Of a DNA stretch of 64,000 nucleotides, positions 21,501 to 32,545 are shown in pieces. The notes under the pieces are model-generated. The model was given only the letters and a program-made list of their open reading frames with translations. It did not search any database and had not been told where the DNA came from. Every line of letters begins with the position of its first letter. The stretch's first letter is position 1. Position numbers and translations under genes: made by a program. This DNA is from Trachythela sp. YZ-2020 (lineage: Eukaryota > Cnidaria > Anthozoa > Malacalcyonacea > Clavulariidae), in contig JADLSH010000190.1 of the NCBI GenBank assembly GCA_016169945.1, forward strand, positions 1,860,001 to 1,924,000, given 5' to 3'.

Positions 21501-22071
21501 GTGGTCAAACAGGAAACGCTCTTCTCACGTGTGACTGAAGCGAAATTTTAGAAAAACTATAATCAGACAACGGCGTATTGCAGGAATCGATAATACTTCA
21601 AGATGGACAATAGTTTAAGGAAGATAGTTTGGTTCAGCGTCCGTTATTAACATTTCCTTATTTTTCGCACCACAGCAGACAGACAAGGCCGTGGAAACAC
21701 TATCAGAGAAAGTTCCCAGTAAGTATATTTCATGATGTGTTGAAATTCATTATTCATATCTTGAGTTAAGCCCAAGTTTGCCCACCTTCGGGAAACATGG
21801 CTAGGAAACAACGTTTCCTGGTTTGCCTTCCTCCGGGAAACATGGCTAGGAGACAATGTTTCGGATAGGAAACAATGTTCCCTGGTTTGCCCATGCACCT
21901 TCAAGAAATATGGCTAGGATAATATAACAACTGTATAGAACTATAAAAACCTTAACCGTAATTTACTAACACGTTCTTATCTCTATTATAGCTCTTCAAA
22001 CCAGAAAGTTCGATTATCTTCGCCTCAGAAAGAAGCTGCGATCGATGCTGCCAGCTCCCGGTGGCTTATAA
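12563..22071 (+). CDS. Secreted amphipathic-helix protein, apolipoprotein A/E-like
   Basis: Eight exons: 12563-12608, 17409-17652, 18291-18663, 18750-18872, 19374-19607, 20198-20692, 21676-21718, 21992-22071. They encode about 545 residues and all phases close. Exon 1 is almost exactly a signal peptide (MKLICVLLLCALAVSG). The rest is nearly all charged, amphipathic alpha-helix. Residues 17-60 carry an acidic doublet (DFEEPKEL twice). The middle has motifs of the form HVxxL(K/R) spaced 11, 18, 22 and 36 residues apart, e.g. KVKDHVETLR, VMGHVETLK, ITGHVNKLK and VVGHVQNIR. The C-terminus is basic and ends RLRKKLRSMLPAPGGL. There are no transmembrane segments after the signal and almost no cysteine. 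The 11/22-residue periodicity resembles exchangeable apolipoproteins, suggesting lipid binding in extracellular fluid, but a generic secreted coiled coil is possible. A TATA-like box lies at 12448 and AATAAA at 22314. Intron 1 (4.8 kb) is full of MITEs. Confidence 0.85.
16148..16432. mobile_element. MITE, partial copy of the 52-kb foldback family
   Basis: Shares with 51921-52222 the blocks aaactggaacgctaa, cctatgatcaagtcctatga, gaagctattaaa, gttctatttgatataaaaac and cttaaaaaatacaaaaacaa. It lies in intron 1 of the secreted amphipathic-helix gene. Confidence 0.75.
16704..16986. mobile_element. Foldback MITE with arms of about 120 bp
   Basis: ctccaaatctgtc(t/a)cttaaag and ggggtttttattg at the left are inverted at the right (caataaaaaccccttta, agtgacagatttggag), followed by inverted attaaggcgg/ccaccttaat and gcacgaaaatgcg blocks. 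It lies in intron 1 of the secreted amphipathic-helix gene. Confidence 0.8.
17726..18240 (+). repeat. 80-bp satellite array 1, about 6.5 copies
   Basis: Unit contains tactacctacactggaccac, cacgtttgagatatcttttt, caggtagttcagacacaaac and cacggcagcttattgtaga. It lies in intron 2 of the secreted amphipathic-helix gene. The same unit forms arrays at 35515-36058 and 48180-48655 in the opposite orientation. Confidence 0.95.
18914..19312 (+). repeat. (ATC/ACC)n trinucleotide repeat
   Basis: About 400 bp of imperfect atc and acc triplets, with a ~100-bp internal duplication (catcatcaacac(t/c)agtcaccaac). It lies in intron 4 of the secreted amphipathic-helix gene, not coding. Confidence 0.95.
19850..20085 (+). 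repeat. Two SINE S2 tail units
   Basis: Two copies of the tail (gtttcctcctgtagtaacac, ggacctctag, gatagagctatccagtata) in the intron before exon 6 of the secreted amphipathic-helix gene, plus strand. Confidence 0.85.
20868..21010. mobile_element. Small foldback MITE
   Basis: atatcatacactcgaag and gtttattatagtgattt at 20868-20907 are inverted as aaatcactataataaac and cgtgtatgatata at 20975-21010. Arms about 38 bp. Confidence 0.8.
21058..21436 (-). mobile_element. tRNA-derived SINE, full-length-like (family S1)
   Basis: The minus strand starts with a tRNA-like head with A box TGGCGCAGTCGTCAGAGC and B box GTTCGATTCTC. It runs through cactt...gaaaagagtcagtca and the domain ctccgggtactccggtttcc, and ends in a (actt)n tail at 21065-21083. 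Truncated copies of the same family lie at 24480-24596 and 36095-36182. It is in the intron between exons 6 and 7 of the secreted amphipathic-helix gene. Confidence 0.8.
21440..21600 (-). repeat. SINE S2 body fragment
   Basis: Contains ttactacaggagggaaccgg, cgctcttctcac and gcaggaatcgata, as in the minus-strand element at 11045-11711. Confidence 0.6.
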
Positions 22072-22313
22072 ACTACCATTGGTTTAAGAACAAATGAACC
22101 ATATTAATATTCACTGATTTCATGTTATTAACCGGGTGTTGATAATATATCGATATATTTACACTATATATTATACATAAGTTTTTTTTTTAATTTCACT
22201 GGTGGGTTTGAGACTGAAGTATAATCATACTGGCGTAGTGTCAGTTATAGACGGCTGAGATTGTAAGGTGCACTAGTAATGTACTTCTTTGTAATGTCAT
22301 TCACATACGATAT

Positions 22314-22319
22314 AATAAA
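22314..22319 (+). terminator. Polyadenylation signal AATAAA
   Basis: AATAAA lies 243 bp after the stop codon at 22071, the first canonical signal downstream of the last exon. Confidence 0.5.
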
Positions 22320-23846
22320 TTAATTCACTGTAACATTATTAGTTTTGCTTGCATTGTATTTGATGTTTAAAACAGCCAGCGTGGCCGGCTCTTCTGTGAG
22401 ACTGAAGGCGAGGGCGGAGGGGAGAAATAGCGGAGAAAGGGCCAGCCGGAAACTCTATTTTAATATACCGAATAGCTCATTCAGTTCTGTAAAAATTGCA
22501 TAACCTGAACTCTGAATGTCCAGTAACGGCCATCCTTTATTAGTTTTAACCTACTAGTAGGCTATTACAAATCCAGCGTTCTGATTGGCTACTCTACTAG
22601 AGGGCCACCAGGCATTAAGCCTACTAGTAGCGAAGAGCGAGAGAAAAACTTGTGAATCATTTGCTTTTTTAAGAAAAAATACTTCACAAAATGTCTTACT
22701 TTTTATTCCGGAATAAAAACTAACAAACAATCTTGGATATTGCGCGCAAAAAAGGTAAAATTTTGACGTTTTACTCGTATTTTAACAGTTTTTAAATTGA
22801 CTGGCAAATTTATGAACATGGACGATTTTTGTTTATATTTCGAGCAAAATAATTGAAAACACAATCGAGATTTTTTTCCGTATTAATGTTATATTTTATG
22901 TACTTCGAGATTTCCCGCCACATTGTTTACAGATTAAAAATGCTCATGAATGCTTTTAAATTTCGCTAAAAACTTCCCTATTTTATCCTTCACTTCAGCT
23001 TGAAATATACTAATAGGTTCATACTACTCGTCCTCGTTGTCTCTTAGCGAATAGCCAACTCGGTCTCGTTGTATAATTGTTAATTGGTCCAGTGGCAGTG
23101 TTACTGCAGGAGTAATCCAGTCTGGACTTTGCCTTCGAACGAAGGTTTAAAATGCCGTATCATGACCTTGATCAGAAGACATGGCGTGTACTTGTGCACG
23201 TGAACCGTGGGATATTTATTTATTCGTTTATTCTACTATTACACAAATTCGTCTATTTACTTTATACCATTCCTAATATGTGCATTAGGAAAAGCCTTCT
23301 TCGAATACAGAATTAATAGTTATTCGAGAATATATTATTCTAATTAGTTATACTTACATCGGATCGAAATATATAAAATGTTGAATTACGAATTCAGAAT
23401 TAGTTCTTGAGCTATTTGCAAAATATTAAAGTGCACCAATTTACCCCGTGCGCATTAAACTGCTGGTAATGAAATTGCCGAATTGAGAAAGCCCGAAGGA
23501 GTATTCTTTGCTCTTTGGAAAGTTCATAGCTGTCAATTTATGTGCGAATTTTTTCCTTTTTAGTACGAACTATATAGTTCATATACATTTGATTGGTTAC
23601 TAAAAATGAGTATTTTGAGTACCAGTCAGTGCTTTGCGCTTTGCAGGATACAACTTTCACAACACGCTGGCGTAGTTAAGTTTGTGTCCGAGCTACCTGT
23701 AAAAGATCACAAACACTTCGACAAAACGTTGGTAGCCACTTTTGCTGGAATCTTTTTCAGGTAACTGAGACACAAACCATGTCAGCGTATTGTAGAATAC
23801 TCTACCTACACTGGGACCCCGCGTTCGAAACATATTTTTCAGTACA
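22320..23846. other. Intergenic region between the secreted amphipathic-helix gene and the K+ channel gene
   Basis: No gene seen. It contains a cctactagtaggc/gcctactagtag repeat pair (22549-22630) and, at 23757-23846, one degenerate unit of the 80-bp satellite next to the channel stop codon. The rest is AT-rich without evident structure. Confidence 0.5.
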
Positions 23847-26800
23847 CTAGATAGTCGTCTCAACTTTCTTCCTCGGCGTACTTGGCGTGGTTTTCGGCGA
23901 CAATTTCGAATAATGATTGCCGACATCTTGTCGACTATGTGCGCGTTTGATTCCTTTCAATTCGAGTATCTCTTGGTCAATGTTACTTACTGAGCTGGAC
24001 AGAGGCGGAGGCATTTGAACTGCGAGGTGGTTCGTGGTTTCTTCGCGGGCCTTTCGATTTTCTCGGGACTGCTCGGCAATCTGTCGGGCCAGTTCTTCTT
24101 TGTAGTAATATTCGAAGTTGCTGACAATGACAGGGACGGGAAGAGCAATTGCGAGTACGCCTGACACCGCACACATTGCGCCAATGACCTTACCTACAAG
24201 GAAATATTACATAACAAGTTAAATACGAAAGGGAATATCATTTATTTAATATCATGATATGTATTTAACTTGAAGGGTTTTTGTAGATGGAAATTATCGA
24301 GTGTAAATTATATACATTTATTAGATCTAACCAGGAACAGCTGCGAAAAATGCAACTATAGGTCCCTGGCAGGAATTGAACCTGCGGCCCTGCGATTCCG
24401 GTGCAGCGCTCTAACCAACTGAGCTACAGAGTCCAGCTGTCATAGCTACAGAGTCCAGCTGTCAAAACCCACGTACACGACCTTCGGTAGAGCGTTGACT
24501 GACTCTTTTCACATAAGTGTCATGAGTCTGCAGCGAGAATCGAACTCACGATCTCAGAGGTGAAAGGCGCTTGCTCTGACGACTGCACCACCGAAATCCT
24601 ATATGCACTTTTTATGAGCCAACAAGAGCTCGTATCCAGACCAAAGTGAGAATTACTGGACCAAAGTGAGAAACTGGAGTTGTGTTGGTATTCAACCACT
24701 TCTATGGCATTTTCGATAAACAGAGTACCAATAATTTGATCTTCAAATTCACTCATAATTATAATGGGTTTCGGACCGAGTAGTGAACCCTTTGAGACTC
24801 CGTCAATTTGCTTGTAAACATGGCCATTTACACAGTAACGTACGTTAGTTAACGAAGTATATCACGTGACTTACCAAAATTAGTCTTGGGTGATACGTCA
24901 CCGTATCCGACGGTAGTCATGGTAACAATGGCCCACCAGAAGGAATGAGGAATGCTGGGAAATTGTTCTGTATTCTCCCCGTTTTCACAATAATACACAC
25001 CACTTGCGAACAATATCACTCCCATTAACATGAACAACAACAACATAAACAATTCGCTTCGACTCGACTTGAGCGTATGACCAAGGATGTATAATCTAAA
25101 CGGGTGGCAGACGAGGTTAGAGGGTAACATTCCCTTTATCTTGCTGTTGATGGGTTTGTAACCCTAACCCATAAACTGATAAACAACGAGACATGAATCT
25201 GCGCGAGATTCTATTAGAAATCACAATATGCATGACGAATTATTGGGTGGGGGAGGGTAAAGATCTTAAAGGGCGCAGTAGCACTAGTTTGAATGCTGAT
25301 GAAGGTGCGAGATTGTACTAGAAATCACAATATGTATGACGAATTATTGGGTGGTCGGTGGGTGGGATAAAGATCTTAAAGGGCGAAGTGGCACTAGTTC
25401 GAATGCTGAAGGTGCGAGATTCTACTAGAAATCACAATATGTATGACGAATTATTGGATGGGGGGCTAACGCCCCCCAGCCCCCTCCCCCCTGCTCCGCG
25501 GTCCCTGGCTCAACAGTGTACCCATTGAATCTAATTTGATCAAATATTTACCCTAACCATTCCACCCTGCAGAAACGCCACAGTAAACCAAACGAACGTG
25601 ACTGAATAAACAGATAAATAAATAACTATTACCCTCTAGAGTGCCGCGTGAGCTTGAATATCCGTACAACACGAACAACTCTCAAAACACGTAACACCTC
25701 CAACGCTCCGCCTTTTGCATTCACACTTCTCATAATCAGGTCAATATAGAAAGGCAAAATCGATAAAACATCGATAACATTAAGTGTTCCTTTCAGAAAA
25801 GTGATTTTGTTCTTAGCACAGGCCAATCTGAGTATATATTCCAGAGTGAACCAGGCGTTGCACGCGGCACTTATCAGAAACCAAATTTCCATACCCTCCA
25901 GACTCGGTATGCTCTCGATACAGAACACCACTATTGATATCAAAATCACTGCGAGCGAGACAATAGCTAGTATCCTAGCAACCACAGATGACGTGGGCAA
26001 CTCAAATGCTTCCCAAACCATACGTTGGTATTTGTTTTCTGGGAGATTGTCTTCGAGGTCATCAGCCTGAATAATTATGTGATAAATTCAGTAGAGCAAT
26101 GGATACCACCTATTACAATCTATAACCCGTTTACTCTAGATACTTATACCCGACTTAGGATCGGCCGAAAAACGTTTGTCTTGTAGTATAATACTGGCCT
26201 ACAATAATTTTCAAATGTGTTGGGACAGATGCCCCAAATACCTACAACTTTAATAAACTTCGATGCCCCCACCACGCCCCCTATCCAATGTTGTGTCCAA
26301 TTTACCATCATACTCGATTTGCTATTGTCTTTTAATTGGGAAAACAACATTGATTGGGGAGGGGGGGAGACGTATAGAACGACTTACGATCTAAAACGGC
26401 AGGTGTCCCAACAACGTTTGAAAGTGATTGTCGGACCAGAGCTGCGGGTATGCGGGTATACCACCCGTGAGGAAGGTTTACTGGCATTGAGAAAGGCCAA
26501 AAGTGAAACACTGAATAAAACGTCGCAACAACCAGCACTCAGTCAGACTAGCAGTACTACATTGTCCAACTGCTAAACCTACACGGGCGAAAATTTGTTA
26601 AGCTAATGGCCGTAGCCCAAGGGCAAATTCATTAAATTTTGGTTCAATTTGAATGAAAATTAGATGAGAAATTTACAAAAGATTGTATTGCTTTCCCAGG
26701 CTAAAAAAAACTGATTGCGTAATTAGTGTATATGTATAACTTGGGCATGAATACTGTACTCAATTTGCTGGTCCAATCACTCATTGTATTGACATATTTG

Positions 26801-27213
26801 TAACGTTATGCAAATGTTCTTTGTTTAAATGTTCTTTCACAGCGCTCACTTACCTCCATTTCATCAAAGCCAAGAATTTTTTGTGCCTCCTGGCCGAGTC
26901 CAAAAAAGCTACATTCCAGCATGAACACATCGGGGGATAAATTGACCGGTCTGATAAGTGTACCCTCTGATTGGTAGTAATACAGAATCGATGTAAAACA
27001 ACTCCGATGTCGGTCGAAAAAATACTCGCCATTTGTCGTGTCGTAGAAACGTTCCCGCGTGTCGGGAGAGCCGAGAAGCGTGTCGGGAAATCGACGGAGC
27101 GTTGATTCGTAAGTTTGATATTTCTTGCCTGAAATGTTGATTTTGATCATCGAGTAGTCGGTCAGAGAAGTCGCGCAGGAGACATATTTCTGTCCAATGT
27201 TGCCATCTGCCAT
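23847..27213 (-). CDS. Shaker-type (Kv1-like) voltage-gated potassium channel alpha subunit
   Basis: Exons (minus): 26854-27213, 25633-26066, 24875-25095, 23847-24193; 1362 nt including stop, 453 residues. The protein is a tetrameric plasma-membrane delayed-rectifier or A-type K+ channel subunit. Exon 1 is the T1 tetramerisation domain ([30 protein letters not shown]). Exon 2 holds S1 to S4: S1 around [21 protein letters not shown]2 [13 protein letters not shown]3 [16 protein letters not shown], and the voltage sensor [20 protein letters not shown] with basic residues every third position. Exon 3 holds S5, the pore helix and the selectivity filter TVGYGD. Exon 4 completes S6 with the PVP hinge ([11 protein letters not shown]) and a short cytoplasmic tail ending VETTI, a possible class I PDZ ligand (TTI). 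The T1 sequence and the PVP/SNF motif favour Shaker over Shab, Shaw or Shal. An in-frame ATG 13 codons upstream (27252) is an alternative start. Confidence 0.95.
24361..24434 (-). pseudogene. tRNA-like sequence (tRNA-derived pseudogene or SINE head)
   Basis: On the minus strand this folds as a cloverleaf: D stem GCTC/GAGC, T stem GCAGG/CCTGC with TTCAATT loop, and an acceptor stem with one A-A mismatch. The A box (TAGCTCAGTTGG) and B box (GGTTCAATTCC) are good. The anticodon loop reads CCGGAAT, so U33 is missing and the nominal anticodon GGA (Ser) does not fit the short variable loop; A31-C39 is mismatched. It lies in the last intron of the K+ channel gene, next to a SINE piece. Likely not a working tRNA. 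Confidence 0.5.
24480..24596 (-). repeat. Truncated SINE S1
   Basis: Head and first body part (gcgagaatcgaactcacgat, cttgctctgacgactgca) near-identical to 21350-21436. It lies in the last intron of the K+ channel gene. Confidence 0.8.
25200..25475. repeat. Tandem repeat, about 120-bp unit, about 2.3 copies
   Basis: Copies begin at gcgagattctattagaaatc (25202), at 25307 and at 25408; each carries cacaatatg(t/c)atgacgaattattgg and, in the complete copies, aagatcttaaagggcg. It lies in the K+ channel intron between the S4 and S5 exons and ends in a C-rich tract. Confidence 0.85.
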
Positions 27214-28356
27214 TTTAGATCGCGAGTTTCTGAACCTAAAATGAAACTGCATTTGCTGTTTAAAACTGCGTAATCGTCACAGGTGGCGTGGCCCATAGGA
27301 AAACAGTAGGACCTCGGGGGTGGATTGTGTAATTTCTTGATATGATTATATAGAGAGTCAAACTACGATGCGGCAATCAGTTGATAACTGTAATAAATGT
27401 TCGAAGCTTTTTCAAATAACCTCACAAACAGCTATACGTTTGGCAAAAACGATGTCGATGAGGAGACTCATGCTATAAGGTCGATTTTATACTTCAAGTT
27501 CAATAGATCCAAATAAATTAAATTGTCATTGTACTTCTTTAATGATCTAAAATACACTCCAAGAAATTACCTTGCTATTTTTTAAACATTTACCAAGACA
27601 AAAAATTAACTGTATTCTGTAAAAAACTGACCGTGATTTTGAATGTATTTTTTCATGTTTATCATCATTAAAATAATAAATTTGTCATATACACCAGAAG
27701 CTATGCGCATTGTCCTAAACATTAAAGTATTGTTGGTTTGCCTCAGACACCGCGACAATACAGCGTTTGCCTTCAAACTAATCACACACGGCAGTTATAA
27801 ACAACTTTAATATTAATAAGTTGAAACCGCGCGTCGATTTGAGTTCAGATCTAGAAGCTGTTATGGATTAAATTTTTTTGGATAAAAACTTTTCAAAACT
27901 TGCACTAATAGTACAAAAATATTGCTTTCAACAAGTGTTTTATAAAATAATAATTCGTTAACAAGGCTTTTTTGCGAAAAAGGTGGATCAAAAATGGTTT
28001 TAAAACTATCTTGAACCAATGGCAATATGTAAACCATAAGCGGGCAATTAAATATACATTGCAAATAACGCAAAAATACAAATGTGCGGTGTTGCCCATC
28101 GCATATAACCAGTTTCCCGCCAAAAACAACATATAAGCTTTAAGCTCTAGTATTTCAATATACAAATTGAGTTTCGCTTTAAAATAGTGTCTATTTCGAA
28201 CTTTTTGTACAATGTATCGTTTTAGTACACTTTGAACAATAATACAAGTGCTTATATTGCATATCTTAACACCTTTTTTTGTATAAAACGTATAATATCA
28301 ACAGCGCGCGTCGTTATAGAATATAAAATGATCTATTTAAAGGTTTGCGATCATCA

Positions 28357-28569
28357 AGGGCCGTTTACCCTTGCAATTTTTGCTGCGATTTTTTCAGCTG
28401 ACGCGTTGCGACATGAAATTGCAAATGTAAACAGCCTGCGATTTAAGTGCAATTTTCAGTGCGAGAAGTCGCAAACATGTAAATCTTGCTCGAAATTTAT
28501 CGCAACTAAAATCGCACCTAAAATCGCACCTAAAATCGCAGCAAAAATTACAAGTGTAAACGAGCCTTA
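28357..28569. mobile_element. MITE of the gcaatttttgctgcgatttt family, copy 1
   Basis: Ends gggccgtttacccttgcaa and ttacaagtgtaaacgagcc are inverted; the interior shares gcgagaagtcgc and aaatcgcacctaaaatcgca with copy 2. Confidence 0.8.
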
Positions 28570-28732
28570 ATATAGGGGGACACCAAACTTTGACGCAAAA
28601 ACGTTTTTCAAGTTAAATTGCGTCTTTGAAAGTAGTTTGCACTGTCACAAACTTTGATCAAAGTATTCACTTTATTCAAAGAAACTTTGATAGTGTAAAC
28701 CAGCCTTAAGACTAAGTCTTTCAAACGACTTA

Positions 28733-28949
28733 AGGCCCGTTTACACTTGCAATTTTTGCTGCGATTTTATGTGCGATTTTAGTTGCGATAAATTTCGAAC
28801 ATGATCGAAATATTTGCGACTTCTCGCACTGAAACTAATTGCACTTAAATCGCAGGCTGTTTACATTTGCAATTTCATGTCGCAATCACGTCAGCAGAAC
28901 AAAATCGCACCTAAAATCGCAGCAAAAATTGCAAGTGTAAACGGGCCTT
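28733..28949. mobile_element. MITE of the gcaatttttgctgcgatttt family, copy 2
   Basis: Perfect long ends: ggcccgtttacacttgcaat plus ttttgctgcgatttt, inverted at 28914-28947, bounded by ttaa on both sides. Confidence 0.85.
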
Positions 28950-30885
28950 AAAGAGGTTTAAACTGTCACACAATTTGATCAAGGGATACTTTAATGACAA
29001 AAACGTCGATAGCTAGCGCATAAAAGAACGTCTATAAAATTTCCTTTGGCTTTGCCTTTGGTCAAAGTGGCGCATTTCGACGCAAAAACTTTGGAATTAA
29101 AAATAAAATTGTGTTTGACGCAGGTTTAAACGCGGCTTTGATCAAAACATACTTTGGGTCTTTGTCTGATCAGCAAAACTTCGATAGTGTAAATTAGCCT
29201 TTTAAGGCCACTAAAGTGCGTGACTGACATCTTATCATGAAAAACCAAATTTTTCAACATAAAAAATTTCCAGACCTTAAAACCTCAGTTCAAGTCTTAA
29301 AACTCCCAAATTGCTTTTTGTGCTTTCGCCCTTCGGGCAATTTGCGAGGTTTTTTCGATTCATATCTCTTAAACGGTTATTTGTTATGAAACTAGCATAT
29401 ATACTACCTTTTAGATAATAAAAATCATTCATGCGCGTTCGCGAAAGTGTAAGTTTGGTTTGAATTTAGAATTAATTTCAGTTATCTTTAATCTGAACTC
29501 ATGAACTTGCAATGTTTAAACTATATTTTTCAAGCTTTTTGGAGCATTTAACCGCGCAAAAATGAGATTGATTTGATTTCCTTTAAGCCCCTATTGTTGT
29601 GACGCTATTTTAATTTGTAAATGGATGAGTTTGCAATCCTGTGCATCGCCTAATAACGATTAAGTATATGGGCATTGATGGGCAAAAGCGTATACAACAC
29701 AAAACACCTGCGAAATTGGGCTAAAAACATCTACCAACAGCTTTGAAAAATACTAACGCCAAATGATTATGTATAATCCTCTATTAAACACACGTTTATA
29801 GTGAATGCTTTTTTAAAAAAACTTCCAAACGGCAAATTAGTAGGGTAGTTGATCGCACGTTGTGAAAAGCTCATTTGTCCTACTGTCCAAGTTTGCAAAG
29901 CAAATAATAGTCCATATAGAATATAGACAATGCTTAACCTATTATTATAAACAAGCTCGAATATGCTATACTGCTATTTAATGCTGCAATGTTTTGCCAT
30001 AAAACTACGGTAAAGTCACTAAAAATACAAGTCTTTTTTCGCTTACCTTTCGTAACGTCGTCTTCTTTCCTTGGCGTTTAGTTATGTTCAAAAACGGACA
30101 AGATTCGTGTATATTTAATGTCCAACTTCAAGCCATGCAAAAAAACGAAATTCTCGATTAAAGATTAATGAAATTCAATCCACCGGTTTGGTCGCCGGAT
30201 AATTTGACTTTCATATAGCTGTTCAGTTCTCGCGATATGGTGCCATAAAATAACTTATAAAATCGGCCTTGCAAAAAAACGCTTCATGAATCATGTATTT
30301 TATAAAATATATAGCCATGTTTGCTTACAAAAACAATATGCAGTATTTGGCTCACATGCAATGTTTGGAAATGAAATAAATATAGGCTTTAATTATAAGC
30401 TTTAGACAAAGTAATTTTTAATCTAGATCCGACTATGGATATATAATATAAAATTCAGGAGAGACATGTCATGGATATATATTGCCGTCACACTGAATAA
30501 CTTAAATTGATATGTATTCGCTTATTAGTGATAATGTACTATGAAAAGTAATTTACTGCTGGGATAATTAACGTGGAATGTGCACTATGAAACGTTGTCT
30601 TTTGACCGGCTTTTTATATTATAAGAAGTATACGCTATATTGCATGTGTACAAAACTACCCGAAATAAAAACAATATTAATTTATGTCTAAGAGGAGATA
30701 TAAACAGTAGATATGCATGTATGCAAATTATATAAATTAAGGGCTGTTAGTAATCAGCGTAATGCGTAACGCGCGTGATGGCGCAACGGCGTAGTGGACA
30801 CAGCGCGTAAAGGCACAACTTATTGATAATATATTGTGAAGTTGACTCTTCAATGCGTAAAACATGCCTCTTCAACAGCATATTG

Positions 30886-31098
30886 GGGCATTTATATACG
30901 GGAGAAAATAAGTCGCGACTTATATAAGACGCGAACACACTCGTATAAATGGTCAAATTCTAGTCGCGACTTAAATAAGAATAGGGGTTCAGACTGGTCC
31001 ACAATAGGGCCATTTATACGGGAGAAAATAAGTCGCGACTTACATAAGACGCGAACACACTCGTATGAATGGTCAATTTCTAATAAGTCGCGACTTAT
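30886..31098. repeat. Direct duplication with taagtcgcgactta palindromes
   Basis: Two copies (from 30886 and 31008) of ggcatttatacgggagaaaa, the 14-bp palindrome, agacgcgaacacactcgtat and aatggtcaa. An inverted copy lies at 32787-32893. Together these form nested inverted repeats inside the 2.93-kb element. Confidence 0.85.
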
Positions 31099-31616
31099 TG
31101 TGGAACAGCCTTCTTATTTAAGGTGGCTCTCTACAGTTAGTACAGTTTGAAACACGATCTATATAGATCAGATGTCATCCTCGCGTCTCACGCGTTGAAT
31201 CTTCGTGACCCGGAAAATTTTTGAAACAAGCCGCGGGAAGTTATTTTCGAGACTTTTCTGCGAAGAAACCACAACCTTTTCATTATAATCGTAAATATTT
31301 GAAATTCAAACAGTACGTATGTTGTTAACCAGTTTCTAAGCTTTCTTTTAGTATGTTTTTTACGTATTTACGTTCAGTATTATCTTTTATAATGTTCAAA
31401 ATGTTCGACTTGTTGCAGACTAAAAATTATAAAATGATATTTTATACTCTGCTCAAGGCAGTCTAGAACTGTCAGAGTAGTATAATTCTTTAAAGCAATC
31501 AAAAGTTTAAAAACTACTGCATACAACTACAGTACAGACAGTTACGACTTACGAGTTGTCTTACGAAAATTTGGAATAGTTTGAATGTTTTGAAAAGTTT
31601 TCATACCGATTTCATA

Positions 31617-32545
31617 AATTTCCTTCAAAAAGGTTGGTGAAATCATGGATTATAAAAACACCTGGTTGTCATGTGCGGTTGTGCGATGCATCGCACAAAT
31701 TAGCATGCCATGACTTAAAGTGATTGTAGTGTGGTTGTCATGTGCGGTTGTGCGATGCATCGCACAAATTAACATACCATGACTTACAGTGATTGTAGTG
31801 TGGTTGTCATATGCGGTTGTGCGATGCATCGCACAAATTAGCATATCATGACGTACAGTGATTGTAGTGTGGTTGTCATGTGCAGTTGTGCGATGCATCG
31901 TACAAATTAGCATACCATGACGTACAGTGATTGTAGTGTGGTTGTCATGTGCGGTTGTGCGATGCATCGCACAAATTAGCATGCCATGACTTACAGTGAT
32001 TGTAGTGTGGTTGTCATGTGCAGTTGTGCGATGCATCGCACAAATTAACATACCATGACTTACAGTGATTGTAGTGTGGTTGTCATGTGCGGTTGTGCGA
32101 TGCATCGCACAAATTAACATACCATGACTTACAGTGATAGTAGTGTGGTTGTCATATGCGGTTGTGCGATGCATCGCACAAATTAGCATACCATGACTTA
32201 CAGTGATTGTAGTGTGGTTATCATGTGCGGTTGTGCGATGCATCGCACAAATTAGCATACCATGACTTACAGTGATTGTAGTGTGGTTGTCATGTGCGGT
32301 TGTGCGATGCATCGCACAAATTAGCATACCATGACTTACAGTGATTGTAGTGTGGTTGTCATGTGCGGTTGTGCGATGCATCATACAAATTAGCATACCA
32401 TGACCGTATATAATTACAGTGATTGTAGTGTGGTTGTCATGTGCGGTTGTGCGATGCATCGCACAAATTAGCATATATACCATGACTTACAGTGATTGTA
32501 GTGTTTTTATAATCCATGGTGAAATTCACCGAAGGAAATTCAAGT
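31617..32545. repeat. 69-bp palindromic satellite array bounded by 40-bp inverted repeats
   Basis: About 12 copies of a 69-bp unit containing the perfect palindrome TGTGCGATGCATCGCACA, cataccatgact and acagtgattgtagtgtggt. The array is bounded by inverted copies of aatttcctt, ggtgaaa and atggattataaaaacac at 31617-31664 and 32498-32545. The unit is a multiple of 3, which creates a spurious 277-codon minus-strand frame. Confidence 0.95.

Larger units (their letters stand above)
27214..30739. other. Gene-poor region upstream of the K+ channel gene
   Basis: No gene seen. It includes two back-to-back inverted-repeat MITEs (28357-28569, 28733-28949) and flanking aactttgatcaaagt-type repeats (28570-29215) that may be remnants of another foldback family. 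Confidence 0.5.

Noticed and set aside
24361..24434. A functional tRNA gene
   Set aside because: The cloverleaf lacks U33, has acceptor and anticodon stem mismatches, and its nominal Ser anticodon conflicts with the short variable loop.
31650..32483. 277-codon minus-strand frame with a repeated HGMLICAMHRTTAHDNHTTI pattern
   Set aside because: It exists only because the 69-bp satellite unit is divisible by three; there are no splice or start context and no non-repeat sequence.
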